This document shows positions 49,315-60,519 of a stretch of DNA of 64,000 bases, piece by piece. A program made the translations under genes and the position numbers. The notes under the pieces were generated by a model. That model saw only the letters and a program-made list of their open reading frames with translations. It ran no database searches and was not told the origin of the DNA. Source of the DNA: Rhizophagus irregularis (Eukaryota; Glomeromycota; Glomeromycetes; Glomerales; Glomeraceae). Position 1 is the stretch's first letter, and each line of letters starts with the position of its first letter. Location of the stretch: positions 3,586,501 to 3,650,500 of the forward strand of contig NC_089444.1 in assembly GCF_026210795.1 (NCBI RefSeq), in the 5' to 3' direction.

Positions 49315-52190
49315 CTATAATCTCCACTTTGGCCAAATGAAATCAACTTCATTTATTAATTAAAAGTTGTTCAGGCATGTTGAAACCACTTGAATATTAA
49401 TTTTCATGAATATAGGTATAGTGCTTAGAGAAAATTGCATTTCTTGATGATATTAACTCTCTTTTCTGTTTTTTAATTTAGAGCGTAATATTTCCACTTT
49501 AGACAAATGAAATCAACTTTATTTATTAATTGAAAGTTGTTCAGGCAGGTTGAAACCATTTGAATATTAATTTTCATGAATGTAGATGTAGTGCTTAGAG
49601 AAAATTGCATTTTTATTGATGATATTAACTCTCTTTTTTGTGTTTTAATTTAGAGCGTAATATTTCCACTTTGGGCAAATGAAATCAACTTTATTTATTA
49701 ATTGAAAGTTGTTCAGGCAGGTTGAAACTACTTGGATATTAATTTTCATGAATGTAGGTGTAGTGCTTAGAGAAAATTGCATTTTTCTTGATGATATTAA
49801 CTCTCTTTTCTGTTTTTTAATTTAGAGCGTAATATTTCCACTTTGGGCAAATGAAATCAACTTTATTTATTAAATGAAAGTTGTTCAGGCAGGTTGAAAC
49901 CACTTGAATATTAATTTTCATGAATGTAGGTGTAGTGCTCAGAGAAAATTGCATTTTTCTTGATGATATTAACTCTCTTTTCTGTTTTTTAATTTATAGC
50001 GTAATATTTCCACTTTGGGCAAATGAAATCAACTTTATTTATTAATTGAAAGTTGTTCAGGTAGATTGAAACCATTTCAATATTAATTTTCATGAATGTA
50101 GATGTAGTGCTTAGAGAAAATTGCATTTTTCTTGATGATATTAACTCTCTTTTCTATTTTTTAACTTAGAGCGTAATATTTCCACTTTGGGCAAAAGAAA
50201 TCAACTTTATTTATTAAATGAAAGTTGTTCAGGCAGGTTGAAACCATTTGAATATTAATTTTCATGAATGTAGGTGTAGTGCTTAGAGAAAATTGCATTT
50301 TTCTTGATGATATTAACTCTCTTTTCTGTTTTTTTAATTTAGAGCGTAATATTTCCACTTTAGACAAATGAAATCAACTTTATTTATTAATTGAAAGTTG
50401 TTCAGGCAGGTTAAAACAACTTGAATATTAATTTTCATGAATGTAGGTGTAGTGCTTAGAGAAAATTGCATTTTTCTTGATGATATTAACTCTCTTTTCT
50501 GTTTTTTAATTTATAGCGTAATATTTCCACTTTGGGCAAATGAAATCAACTTTATTTATTAATTGAAAGTTGTTCAGGTAGATTGAAACCACTTTAATAT
50601 TAATTTTCATGAATGTAGATGTAGTGCTCAGAGAAAATTGCATTTTTCTTGATGATATTAACTCTCTTTTCTGTTTTTTTTTAATTTAGAGCGTAATATT
50701 TCCACTTTAGACAAATGAAATCAACTTTATTTATTAATTGAAAGTTATTCAGGCAGGTTGAAACCACTTGAATATTAATTTTCATGAATGTAGGTGTAGT
50801 GCTTAGAGAAAATTGCATTTTTCTTGATGATATTAACTCTCTTTTCTGTTTTTTAATTTAGAGCGTAATATTTCCACTTTGGGCAAATGAAATCAACTTT
50901 ATTTATTAAATGAAAGTTGTTCAGGCAGGTTGAAACCATTTGAATATTAATTTTCATGAATGTAGGTGTAGTGCTTAGAGAAAATTGCATTTTTCTTGAT
51001 GATATTAACTCTCTTTTCTGTTTTTTTAATTTAGAGCGTAATATTTCCACTTTAGACAAATGAAATCAACTTTATTTATTAATTGAAAGTTGTTCAGGCA
51101 GGTTAAAACAACTTGAATATTAATTTTCATGAATGTAGGTGTAGTGCTTAGAGAAAATTGCATTTTTCTTGATGATATTAACTCTCTTTTCTGTTTTTTA
51201 ATTTATAGCGTAATATTTCCACTTTGGGCAAATGAAATCAACTTTATTTATTAATTGAAAGTTGTTCAGGTAGATTGAAACCACTTTAATATTAATTTTC
51301 ATGAATGTAGATGTAGTGCTCAGAGAAAATTGCATTTTTCTTGATGATATTAACTCTCTTTTCTGTTTTTTTTTAATTTAGAGCGTAATATTTCCACTTT
51401 AGACAAATGAAATCAACTTTATTTATTAATTGAAAGCTATTCAGGCAGGTTGAAACCACTTGAATATTAATTTTCATGAATGTAGGTGTAGTGCTTAGAG
51501 AAAATTGCATTTTTCTTGATGATATTAACTCTCTTTTCTGTTTTTTAATTTAGAGCGTAATATTTCCACTTTGGGCAAATGAAATCAACTTTATTTATTA
51601 AATGAAAGTTGTTCAGGCAGGTTGAAACCACTTGAATATTAATTTTCATGAATGTAGGTGTAGTGCTCAGAGAAAATTGCATTTTTCTTGATGATATTAA
51701 CTCTCTTTTCTGTTTTTTAATTTATAGCATAATATTTCCACTTTAGACAAATGAAATCAACTTTATTTATTAATTGAAAGTTATTCAGGCAGGTTGAAAC
51801 CACTTGAATATTAATTTTCATGAATGTAGGTGTAGTGCTTAGAGAAAATTGCATTTTTCTTGATGATATTAACTCTCTTTTCTGTTTTTTAATTTAGAGC
51901 GTAATATTTCCACTTTGGGCAAATGAAATCAACTTTATTTATTAAATGAAAGTTGTTCAGGCAGGTTGAAACCACTTGAATATTAATTTTCATGAATGTA
52001 GGTGTAGTGCTCAGAGAAAATTGCATTTTTCTTGATGATATTAACTCTCTTTTCTGTTTTTTAATTTAGAGCGTAATATTTCCACTTTGGGCAAATGAAA
52101 TCAACTTTATTTATTAAATGAAAGTTGTTCAGGCAAGTTGAAACTACTTGAATATTAGTTTTCATAAGATTTCATTTTTTTGTAGCTGTA
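49315..52190. repeat. Satellite of about 17 monomers, period about 172 bp
   Basis: Each monomer contains GAGCGTAATATTTCCACTTT, AAATGAAATCAACTTTATTT, GTTGTTCAGGCAGGTTGAAA, TTAATTTTCATGAATGTAGG and TGATATTAACTCTCTTTTCT. The marker GAGCGTAATA (or TAGCGTAATA) occurs at 49481, 49653, 49825, 49997, 50169, 50342, 50514, 50689, 50861, 51034, 51206, 51381, 51553, 51725, 51897 and 52069, so spacings are 172-175 bp. Monomers 50169-50860 and 50861-51552 repeat as a four-monomer block of 692 bp. The minus-strand open frames inside (for example 50161-50367 and 50853-51059) are repeat by-products. Confidence 0.93.
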
Positions 52191-53230
52191 TTAACTTTAG
52201 AACACTTATTACAGCTTATGTCATTATTTTAAATTATAAAAATTAATTTATATTATTGGCTAATTATAATCACATGATACTATTTGATTTAATAATTTAA
52301 TAAAATATTATTATTTAAAATTAAATTCATATAAATGCAACTAATATTAATAATTATAATTTAAGCAGTAAATTCATTGACCAATTCTTGTAAATTCTAT
52401 GCTCAAATTATTTAATTTCTTTGATCAAATCAATATAAATTCAGTATAAATTATGGTCAATCATACACATGGTGCATTTTTGTGATATGGAATTGTGCAT
52501 TTTCCTATATCCTTATATATAGTTTAGATACATTATTTTTAAGAAAAAATTGTATAAATCTTATTAAAACATGATTTTTTATAGGGTCTAATTATAATAA
52601 AATTTTATTATTCAGTAACAATTCAATTTATTTATATCAAAGAATTTTTTTTAATTATAAATGTTATATTTGGGGGACGAAGTCCCCCAGCAAATCGCAT
52701 ATTCTAGTTATAATTAATAAGTTATTACAAAAATTATTGAATTGTTGCTTGTTATAAATTTATATTTATAAATTTAGAAAAAATAAATTGATATTTTTTT
52801 TAAAAAAAAGTATTTTACAAATTTCCATAGTTTTTTCTTATTTTTTTTTAACACTATCTACAAATACTATAAATTCTGTAATTAATGTCGATGCGATAGA
52901 CGATAGTACGCGAAAAATCAGCATCAACCAAGGTAGCACATGATCAGTGCACATGATTATTTTGGGTAATTATATTTTCGATCGCGAAACAATTTGTAAT
53001 TTTATGCATTTTTTTAATTTTATTATTTATTATAATGAATTACTAAGGCGCCATATTTTACTTTCTTATGCTAATAAATTGCGTATTTTATTTATCAATA
53101 TTATAACGGTTGACTTTAAGTAAATTTTTATTCTTTACATCCATTATATCGTGCCATCATTAATTTTATTTCAATTTTTTATTCAATTCCATTGTAAAAT
53201 ACAGTACGAATTAATTATCAATTTTAGGAC
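52191..53230. other. Intergenic region with a GGGGGAC hairpin
   Basis: No gene is seen. At 52671-52689 TGGGGGAC-GAA-GTCCCCCA forms a perfect 8-bp stem, strikingly GC-rich for its surroundings. Confidence 0.5.
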
Positions 53231-53235
53231 GTTAA

Positions 53236-53787
53236 TTAAATGATAAAGCTTTTCAAATTGCATGCCGTATTGCAACTAAATATCGGCAAGCACATGGTCA
53301 TGGAGGAAATAATTCTTATCATTTATTAATTCAACTGCGGCAATTCAAACGAAAAAATCCTCCATTTAATTTGGATTATGATTCAAAATCTGAAACACAA
53401 TTTGCTTGGTATCAAGAGAAATGCCTTTTGTTTCTTGCGATCAAGATGTTTTCAATTACACCTAATGAAGCATCGCAGAACTCGTTTAGATATTAGTAGA
53501 ATTGATGATGCGTTCTTTTTGAATAACAAATGTTAAAAAAGTAATGGCTTTTTACGGAAAAGAAATTACGGCTGATGATTTGCGACATTGTACTCAAATC
53601 TCAAGTGTTTGTTATAGACGAATTTGATGAATTTGAAGAGCTTGATGGATTTGGCGATGCAATGGAACCATCTGATCATGCACCTAGATTCACGTCACTT
53701 AATATCAGTTCGATAGCTAATTTAGATCATACTATTTTATATTACACACCAGGACAGACAAAAATGTATTTATTTTTTGCTTGCTAA
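53236..53787 (+). pseudogene. hAT-type transposase C-terminal relic
   Basis: A frame beginning DKAFQIACRIATKYRQAHGH is followed by the sequence LAIKMFSITPNEASQ, which corresponds to the LA-x-K-x-x-SITP-x-SAS segment of the hAT dimerisation domain. Then, in another frame, KHRRTRLDISRIDDAF replaces the usual LYSKRR-x-RLD ending. The central ERIFS-x-LGW piece is missing, and stops and frame changes follow. The open frame at 53575-53787 (acidic, DEFDEFEELDGFGDAMEP) may be the downstream tail seen in another frame. It is a non-functional fragment. Confidence 0.5.
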
Positions 53788-53789
53788 GG

Positions 53790-55590
53790 CGTCTAAAATG
53801 AGGTTTAAACATTTATTTTCTTGTTTAAATTTTATTTTTAATCATTTATTATCTAGATTTCCACATTTGAATATTGTGTTACAAGAAAGAATTCTTATAG
53901 AAATCTAAATTTATAAAAAAAATTATAATAGTTTAATAGAAATTCTAAATTTGTAAAAAAAAAAATTATAAACATTTAAATGTAAAAATAAACGTTTAAA
54001 ATCATACTTTAAGTGTAAAATATGTGTTTAAACAAGTGTAAAAATAAGTGCAATTGTGTCCGCTCTGGCTTGAAATATCTTTTAATGGTGATCAAATAAA
54101 AAACTAATTCTAATAATCCAAATAGGATAATTTATTAGCGCCAGATAATTTCAGATGATCTTGTATTACGTTTTTAAAATGAGGTAACACGATACGAATA
54201 ATAACTAAAGATAAAAATGTACAAATCAAATAAACTCTCAATAAAATAATGCAAACTTTTTAGAAACATAATTAATTATTATTATAAGTTAATTTATTTT
54301 TTAATTATAAATTATATTATATAAACAATTTTTTTTATTATATTTCCTTATTTGGATTTCGCCCAATTTTTGCCATATCGTATTACGCCTTATGTTTGGA
54401 TTCTACCTTTATGTCTAATGAAAAAAATTTCGAAAACCCCATTTCGCCTGAAACCTTTTAGTATTGTTTTGCACCATTACTTTTAACACCTCTTTTTTCA
54501 TCATTGCATAAAGATGTTTCAAATTTTTTGGTCAAGGACGTTATTTTAATTACCCTTTCTTTTCTATTTTTATATTTACTTAGTTAAACAAAAAAAAAAG
54601 AAAGGTGAAAGTGAATTATGTGGTAATATGGGACCAATCGTTTTACCGATTGATTTTCAATTTTTGATCATTGATTGATTTTTAGATTGATCATTTTCAT
54701 TTTTTTCGTAAAATTCTCATATACTTACATAAATTTATTCTATGAGTGCTTGTTTATAATCTATAACTATATATTTATACTTCTAATATAAATAATGATT
54801 AGTTTTTATGCATCTGGGTTAATTTAATTCAGTTACAATTTAAACTTTTAGAATTTGGCCAATAATTTGGATTTCACCAACTTCGACAATTTATTTGGGA
54901 TTTGAGATCTGAGATTTGGGATTTGGGATTTGAGATTTTGGTAAAATTCCAAAAATTATATTTCAGCATATATTTGTCAAATCCCAAATATATTCATATA
55001 GAGATTTTGACATTCAAGTTTAATAAGGAAATTAATGTAAAGTAATCAAATCTATCAATATGAATGTTAATGTATCTTACTTATATATAGCTACATTTCT
55101 AATATAGATTTATTAAACAATAAATTTTAAAGTTTACGAATTAAATTCAATTTGAAGCTAAATTATATTTTAGAGTTCAAGCTTAAGATATGAGTAAACT
55201 AAAATACAAACCAAGTTGATTCAAATCAAAATCAAGTTTAATGAATTGTAAATAATTCTTACTTAATATACTACATTTAAAATACTTTAAAAATAATAAG
55301 ATGTCACAATATTAAATTTAATTTGCCCAATTACAAATTGATTTTATTTATTTAAAATGAAACTTACATTCACGATACTCTATTTAATCAATGTTGGACA
55401 AAAATACTAATATAATATATAGCTTAATAACTTACCTAAAAATAATTCTTAATAACTACAGTATATTTAAAAAATATAAAGAAAACATTTTTTGGTATAT
55501 GATAATATTCTTTCAATAAAATGTTGATAAAAAAAATCTGTAAAAATCATTTATAATATATACTGTACTTCATTTATACTATCCATTTTA
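53790..55590. other. AT-rich intergenic region
   Basis: I see no gene. A short repeat of GATTTGGGATTT / GAGATTTGGG lies at 54890-54945. The last few hundred bases are the 3' flank of the kinase gene. Confidence 0.45.
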
Positions 55591-55598
55591 AGATTTGC

Positions 55599-56399
55599 TC
55601 ATTGTAGATCTTTAATAAAAGAATTAAGAAATCGAGATGTATAAATAGCTTGATAATGAATAGTTATTTGTCTGTTTTTCATTAAAGAAGAAAGATGTAA
55701 ATTTCTATAATTTTCTGCTTTTTCAATTTCTGAATTATTAATAGAAATAGACCAAAGTGATTGACATAATTCAATTATATTGGGTCTATCGTTTGGAATT
55801 AAATTCCAACATTTTTCCATTAAATTAATATAACTTTTTGGTGCTTCTGGTTCATTTAATTTAGGTCTAATTCCTTTACATATATCTAATGCCAAATTGA
55901 AATTATGTGAACAATTATCAAAAGGTTGTCTACCAGTTGCCACAAAATACATAATCATACCAAAACTATAGATATCTGCTACTTGAGTATAAGGTCTTCC
56001 TTTTAATACTTCAGGGGCTACATAAGGCATAACTCCATAAACATTAGATTTATTTACATCATTAACTTTTCCACATAATCCCATATCCGAAATAAATATT
56101 TTATTAATATTTTCCATAGAAATATTACTAAATAATATATTTCCTGTATGAAACCCATGATGAACCATCTGCTTTTCATGAATATCTTTAAGACCACATG
56201 CAATATCAAATAATGTTCTTAACTTCTTTTTCCAACTAAAACATTTAAAATTTTCATTTACACTTATCCAATTATTAAAATTTCCACCTTCTGCATAATA
56301 AAGAACAATAATATATTCTTTTGTAATTGGATCTTGAGACATTCCATATATTTTTAAGATGTTATTCTTATTAACCATTTTAGTTAAATATACTTTAAC
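55599..56399 (-). CDS. Kinase gene exon 10 (C-lobe, HRD-less)
   Basis: 267 codons. Begins VKVYLTKMVNKNNILKIYGM, then hinge IIVLYYAEGGNF. The catalytic loop reads VHHGFHTGNIL where active relatives have HRDFHSGN, so the HRD aspartate is replaced by Gly. The metal-binding aspartate survives in ISDMGLCG, and APEVLKGRPY, ADIYSFGMIMYFVATGRQPF and CWNLIPNDRPNI follow. This predicts a pseudokinase or strongly reduced activity. Tail ENYRNLHLSSLM...YTSRFLNSFIKDL, stop TGA 55599-55601. Confidence 0.85.
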   Translation of the reverse strand, partial: VKVYLTKMVNKNNILKIYGMSQDPITKEYIIVLYYAEGGNFNNWISVNENFKCFSWKKKLRTLFDIACGLKDIHEKQMVHHGFHTGNILFSNISMENINKIFISDMGLCGKVNDVNKSNVYGVMPYVAPEVLKGRPYTQVADIYSFGMIMYFVATGRQPFDNCSHNFNLALDICKGIRPKLNEPEAPKSYINLMEKCWNLIPNDRPNIIELCQSLWSISINNSEIEKAENYRNLHLSSLMKNRQITIHYQAIYTSRFLNSFIKDLQ

Positions 56400-59300
56400 C
56401 TATTAAAATATTAACATATATAAATAAAAAAAATATTATTTAATATAATTTATAAATTTATAAGAGAAATTTACTATACCTTATTTAGAAATTCGCTGGA
56501 AAGATTTTGTGAATTATCTAAAATTTTTAAGGCGACTTTCTTATTTGAATCTCTTGCATAATTTTCGTTCAATTGATTATTATTGTATAATGGACCATTC
56601 TTCCATATTGCTGAATATACTGTAGCAAAACCACCTTTACGTATTTTTTTAATTTCATTAAACTGATTGTATGGTATCCATTCAAATAATGAATCATTAA
56701 TTTTTAATTGAACATCTTGAATAAAATCTTCAATTTTTTTATTTCCACTTGTCCAGGTAATATTGTCTGAAATCAAAATAAAATCATTTGTATCTGGATT
56801 TTGAGATATTCCATATGGTTTAAAGATTTTTTTATTAAATTCTTTTGTTAAATAACTTTTAGCCTAAAATGCAAGGAAAAAAAGTTAAATATATCTTTAT
56901 AAAAGAATTAAAATAATTAGAAAAAAATAATGTACCTCTTTTATTACAGAATCAATAAGTTCTTTTGAATTATTTAAACATTTTAAAGTAACTTCTTTAT
57001 TTGGATCTCTCATATAGTTTTCATTCCATTGATTCTTCCTATATATTGGACCATCCTTCCATATTGCTGAATATACTGAAGTATGATTATCTTTGCTTAT
57101 TTCTTTGATTTCATTAAACTGGTTATATGGTATCCATTCAAATAACAAATCACTAACTCTTGATTGTGCTTCTTGAACAAATACATCAACTTTTTCATTT
57201 CCACTTATCCAGGTAATATTACTCAGAACCAAAATAAAGTTATTTGAATCTGGATTTTGAGTTATTCCATATGGTTTAAAGATTTTTCTGTTAAATTCTT
57301 TTGTTGAATATCTTTTAGCCTAAAATATTAATAAAAAAAATAAATATATTGTATTAAAAAAAAAAAATTAAGAAGCCTAAAAATGTTTATACCTCATTGA
57401 TTACAAATTCAATAAGATCTTGTGAGTTATTTAAGCATTTTAATGTAACCTCTTTATTGGAATCTCTTGTATATTCACTTAGCCAGTTCCTACATAACGG
57501 ACCATCAATCCATATTGCTGAACATACTGTCATAAATTCATTTTTATCTATTTCTTTAATTTCATTAAATTGATTGTATGGTATCCATTCAAATAATGAA
57601 TCATTAATTCTTGATTGTGTTTCATGAATAAAATCATCAATTTCTTTATTTCCACTCATCCAAGTAATATTATTTAAAACTACAATAAAATCATTTGTAT
57701 TTGGATTTAGAGATATTCCATATGGTTTAAAGATTTTTCTATTAATTTCTTTTGTTAAATATTTTTTAGCCTAAAATATAAGAAAGATAAATAAATACAT
57801 TATATTAAAAAAATTAAGAATATTTATAAAAATGGCGTACCTCGTCAATTACAGTTTCAATAGGTGATTTATTTAAACATTTTAAAGTAACTTCTTTATT
57901 TGAATCTCTTGCATAATTCCCATTCTGCTGATTGTTCTTGCATATAGGACCATTCTTCCATATTGCTGAATATATTGTAACAAAACTACTCTCGCCTGAT
58001 GTTTTAATTTCATTAAATTGACTGTATGGTATCCATTCAAATAATAAATCATTAGATTTCAATTGCATTTCTAAAATAAAATCATCAATTTTTTTATTTC
58101 CATTTTTCCAAGTAATATTATTTAAAACCAAAATTAATTCAGCAGTATCTGGATTTTGAGATATCCCATATGGTTTAAAGATTTTTCTATCAATTTCTTT
58201 TGCTAGATATTTTTTAGCCTAAAATATAAGAAAGATAAATAAATACTTTATATTAAAAAAAAATTAAGAATATTTGTAAAAATGGTATACCTCATTAATT
58301 ACAGATTCAATAGGATCTTGTGATTTATTTAAACATTTTAAAGTAACTTCTTTATTTGAATCTCTCGTATAATTTCCATTTTGTTGATTTTTCTTGAATA
58401 TAGGACCGTCCTTCCATATTGCCGAATAAATTGTGGAAAACCCACTTTTGCCTATTTTATTGATTTCATTAAACTGATTGTGTGGTATCCACTCAAATAA
58501 TAAATCGTTAAATTTCAATTGCATTTCTTGAATAAAATCGTCAATTTTTTTATTTCCACTTTCCCAGGTAACATTATTTAAGACCAAAATATAATCATTT
58601 GTGTCTGGATTTTGAGATATACCGTATATATCAAGAATCTTTGAATATATTTTTGCCTAAAATGAAAATGATAAAGATAAATAAAGTATGTTAAAGAAAA
58701 ACAAATTGAAATACAAATATAAATTCTAGTACCTTATTTATTAGTGATTCAACGGGATTTTGTAAGTTGTGTAAACATTTTAACGCAACTTCTTTATTTG
58801 AATTTCTATCATGTAATTTGTTATATAACGGACCATCTTTCCACATTGCCGAATATACTGTTACAGACTTATTTTTACTTGTTTCTTTAATTTTATCAAA
58901 TTGATATACTGTTACAGACTTAATTTTGCTTGTTTCTTTAATTTTATCAAATTGATCATATGGTATCCATTCGAATACTAAAGTAGCGAAGTCATTTGAT
59001 TTAAATTGCATTTCTAGAATGAAATCATCAATTTGTTCATTTTTACTCATCCAGTTTATTGAATTACTTTGAACTAAAATATAATTTTTCGTATCTGGAT
59101 TTTGAGATATACCATATAATTTAAGAAAATTATCATATCTATAATTTTTTATATACTTCTTAACCTAAATATAAACAAAAGACATAATTAATTATTTATT
59201 TACAAAATATATATACAGTATATAAAAAAAAAATTAAAAATATTTTGAGAAATTTTACCTTATTAATCAGAAAATCAATGGAATTTTGTGAGTTATGTAA

Positions 59301-60519
59301 ATATTTTAAAACAATTTCTTTATTTGAATCTCTTTTATAATATAATGGACCATCCTTCCATATTGCTGAATATTCTGTTATAGATCCATATTTACTCGTC
59401 TCTTTAATTTTATCAAATTGATCGTATGGTATCCATTCAAATACTATGCCATCATATTTATTGTTTAATTGCATTTCTTGAATAAAACTATCAATTTTTT
59501 TATTTCCACTTGGCCAATTTATATTATTTAAGACCAAAATAAAATCTTTCGTATTTGGATTTTGAGATATTCCATATACTTCAAGGATCTTTGAATATAT
59601 TCTTGCCTAAAAACATGAATAAAAGTAAGCGATTAATATTTTATACTCTTAAAAAATAAATATATGAAATATCCAAGATTACTATATACCTTATTTAAAA
59701 CTTTATCGATGGTTTTTTGCGATTTATGTAAACATTTTAAGGTAATTTTTTTATTCGAATTTCTACCATATGCATTATAGCGATCAATATAATGTAATGG
59801 ACCATTCTTCCATATCGCTGAATATATAGCCATAAAACCATTTTTGCCTATTTCTTTAAATTCATTAAACTGACTGTATGGTATCCATTCAAATATTATA
59901 TCATCATTTTTATTTACTCTTAATTGCATTTCTTGAATGAAATCATCAATTTTTTTAATTCCACTCGTCCACTTTACTAGATTTATGGAATTATTTAGAA
60001 CTAAAATATAATCATTTGTAGTTGGATTTTGAGATATTCCATATATTTCAGTAATATCATGACAAAATTTTTCCGTTGAATATTTTTTAGCCTAGAATAT
60101 AAATAAAAGAAATTAATACATTATATTAAAAAAATGTATATAATAAAAAATATCGTAAAAAAAAAACTTTATACCTCATCTATTAAAAAATTTATAAGAT
60201 ATTGTGAATTATGTAAACGTTTTAATGCAACTTTCTTATTTGGAACTCTTACATATTTGTTATTTTGTTTGTTCCAATATAATGGACCATCTCTCCATGT
60301 TACTGAATATACCGTTATAAAACCATTTTTATCTATTTCTTTAATATCATAAAATTGATCGTATGGTATCCATTCAAATATTATATAATCGTCATAGTAA
60401 CCAGTTTTTAATTGTATTTCTTGAATGAAATTATCAATTTCTTTATTTCCACTGGTCCTACTTGTAAAATTATTCTTTAAATATTTCACACAATCCACAC
60501 TTTTCTGAAACGACGTCAT
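55599..60519 (-). CDS. Kinase-like gene with nine tandem N-lobe exons and one C-lobe exon
   Basis: Ten exons on the minus strand, all open: 60519-60175, 60091-59690, 59606-59259, 59164-58733, 58656-58291, 58218-57841, 57770-57393, 57319-56936, 56863-56480 and 56399-55599. Spliced together they give 4218 nt, 1405 aa. Introns are 73-98 bp and GT-AG. Exons 2-9 are each a multiple of three, all in phase 0, and encode the same module: strands beta4-beta5 of a kinase (KIFKPYGISQNPDTNDFIL), a linker (ITWxSGNKKIDDFIQ), and then the Gly-rich loop to helix C (FEWIPYNQFNEI, YSAIWKDGPLY, KEVTLKCL). Only exon 10 has the catalytic lobe. Any module exon could splice to exon 10 and give one whole kinase domain. 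Family: TKL-type kinases expanded in Glomeromycotina (from memory). Confidence 0.85.
56480..56863 (-). CDS. Kinase gene exon 9 (N-lobe module next to the C-lobe)
   Basis: 128 codons. The best preserved loop, RKGGFATVYSAIWKNGPLY, and KVALKILDN with the VA-x-K lysine. Ends LNKV, where a helix-C Glu would be expected in LNEV. In a linear transcript this module would complete the kinase domain with exon 10. Confidence 0.75.
56936..57319 (-). CDS. Kinase gene exon 8 (N-lobe module)
   Basis: 128 codons. Loop SKDNHTSVYSAIWKDGPIY, without glycines; EVTLKCLNN; ends IKEV. Confidence 0.75.
57393..57770 (-). CDS. Kinase gene exon 7 (N-lobe module)
   Basis: 126 codons. Loop DKNEFMTVCSAIWIDGPL, with both loop glycines lost; EVTLKCLNN; ends INEV. 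Confidence 0.75.
57841..58218 (-). CDS. Kinase gene exon 6 (N-lobe module)
   Basis: 126 codons. Loop SGESSFVTIYSAIWKNGP, EVTLKCLNK, ends IDEV. Confidence 0.75.
58291..58656 (-). CDS. Kinase gene exon 5 (N-lobe module)
   Basis: 122 codons: AKIYSKILDIYGISQNP, linker WESGNKKIDDFIQEMQ, loop GKSGFSTIYSAIWKDGP, EVTLKCLNK, ends INEV with the helix-C glutamate position filled. Confidence 0.75.
58733..59164 (-). CDS. Kinase gene exon 4 (N-lobe module with internal duplication)
   Basis: 144 codons. The segment FDKIKETSK(I/N)KSVTVY is present twice in a row, a 54-bp in-frame direct repeat (about 58852-58965), so the strand beta1-beta2 region is doubled. EVALKCLHN kept; ends INKV. Confidence 0.75.
59259..59606 (-). 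CDS. Kinase gene exon 3 (N-lobe module)
   Basis: 116 codons: ARIYSKILEVYGISQNP, linker WPSGNKKIDSFIQEMQ, loop SKYGSITEYSAIWKDGPL, EIVLKYLHN, ends INKV. Shorter than its neighbours between strands beta2 and beta3. Confidence 0.75.
59690..60091 (-). CDS. Kinase gene exon 2 (N-lobe module)
   Basis: 134 codons: AKKYSTEKFCHDITEIYGIS, linker WTSGIKKIDDFIQEMQ, loop GKNGFMAIYSAIWKNGPL, KITLKCLHK (catalytic-type Lys kept), ends LNKV. The Gly-rich loop has lost its second Gly. Confidence 0.75.
60175..60519 (-). CDS. Kinase gene exon 1
   Basis: 115 codons from MTSFQKSVDC. Linker TSRTSGNKEIDNFIQEIQ, then FEWIPYDQFYDIKEIDKNGF, YSVTWRDGPLYW and KVALKRLHN; ends IDEV before GTATAA. It has the N-lobe up to helix C but no preceding beta4-beta5 part, as expected for a first exon. 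The start ATG at 60519 is the first in frame. Confidence 0.75.

Noticed and set aside
50161-51059. Two near-identical small minus-strand genes
   Set aside because: They are open frames inside satellite monomers and differ only as the monomers do.
49315-52190. CRISPR-like array
   Set aside because: The whole 172-bp unit is repeated, with no unique spacers, and the context is eukaryotic.
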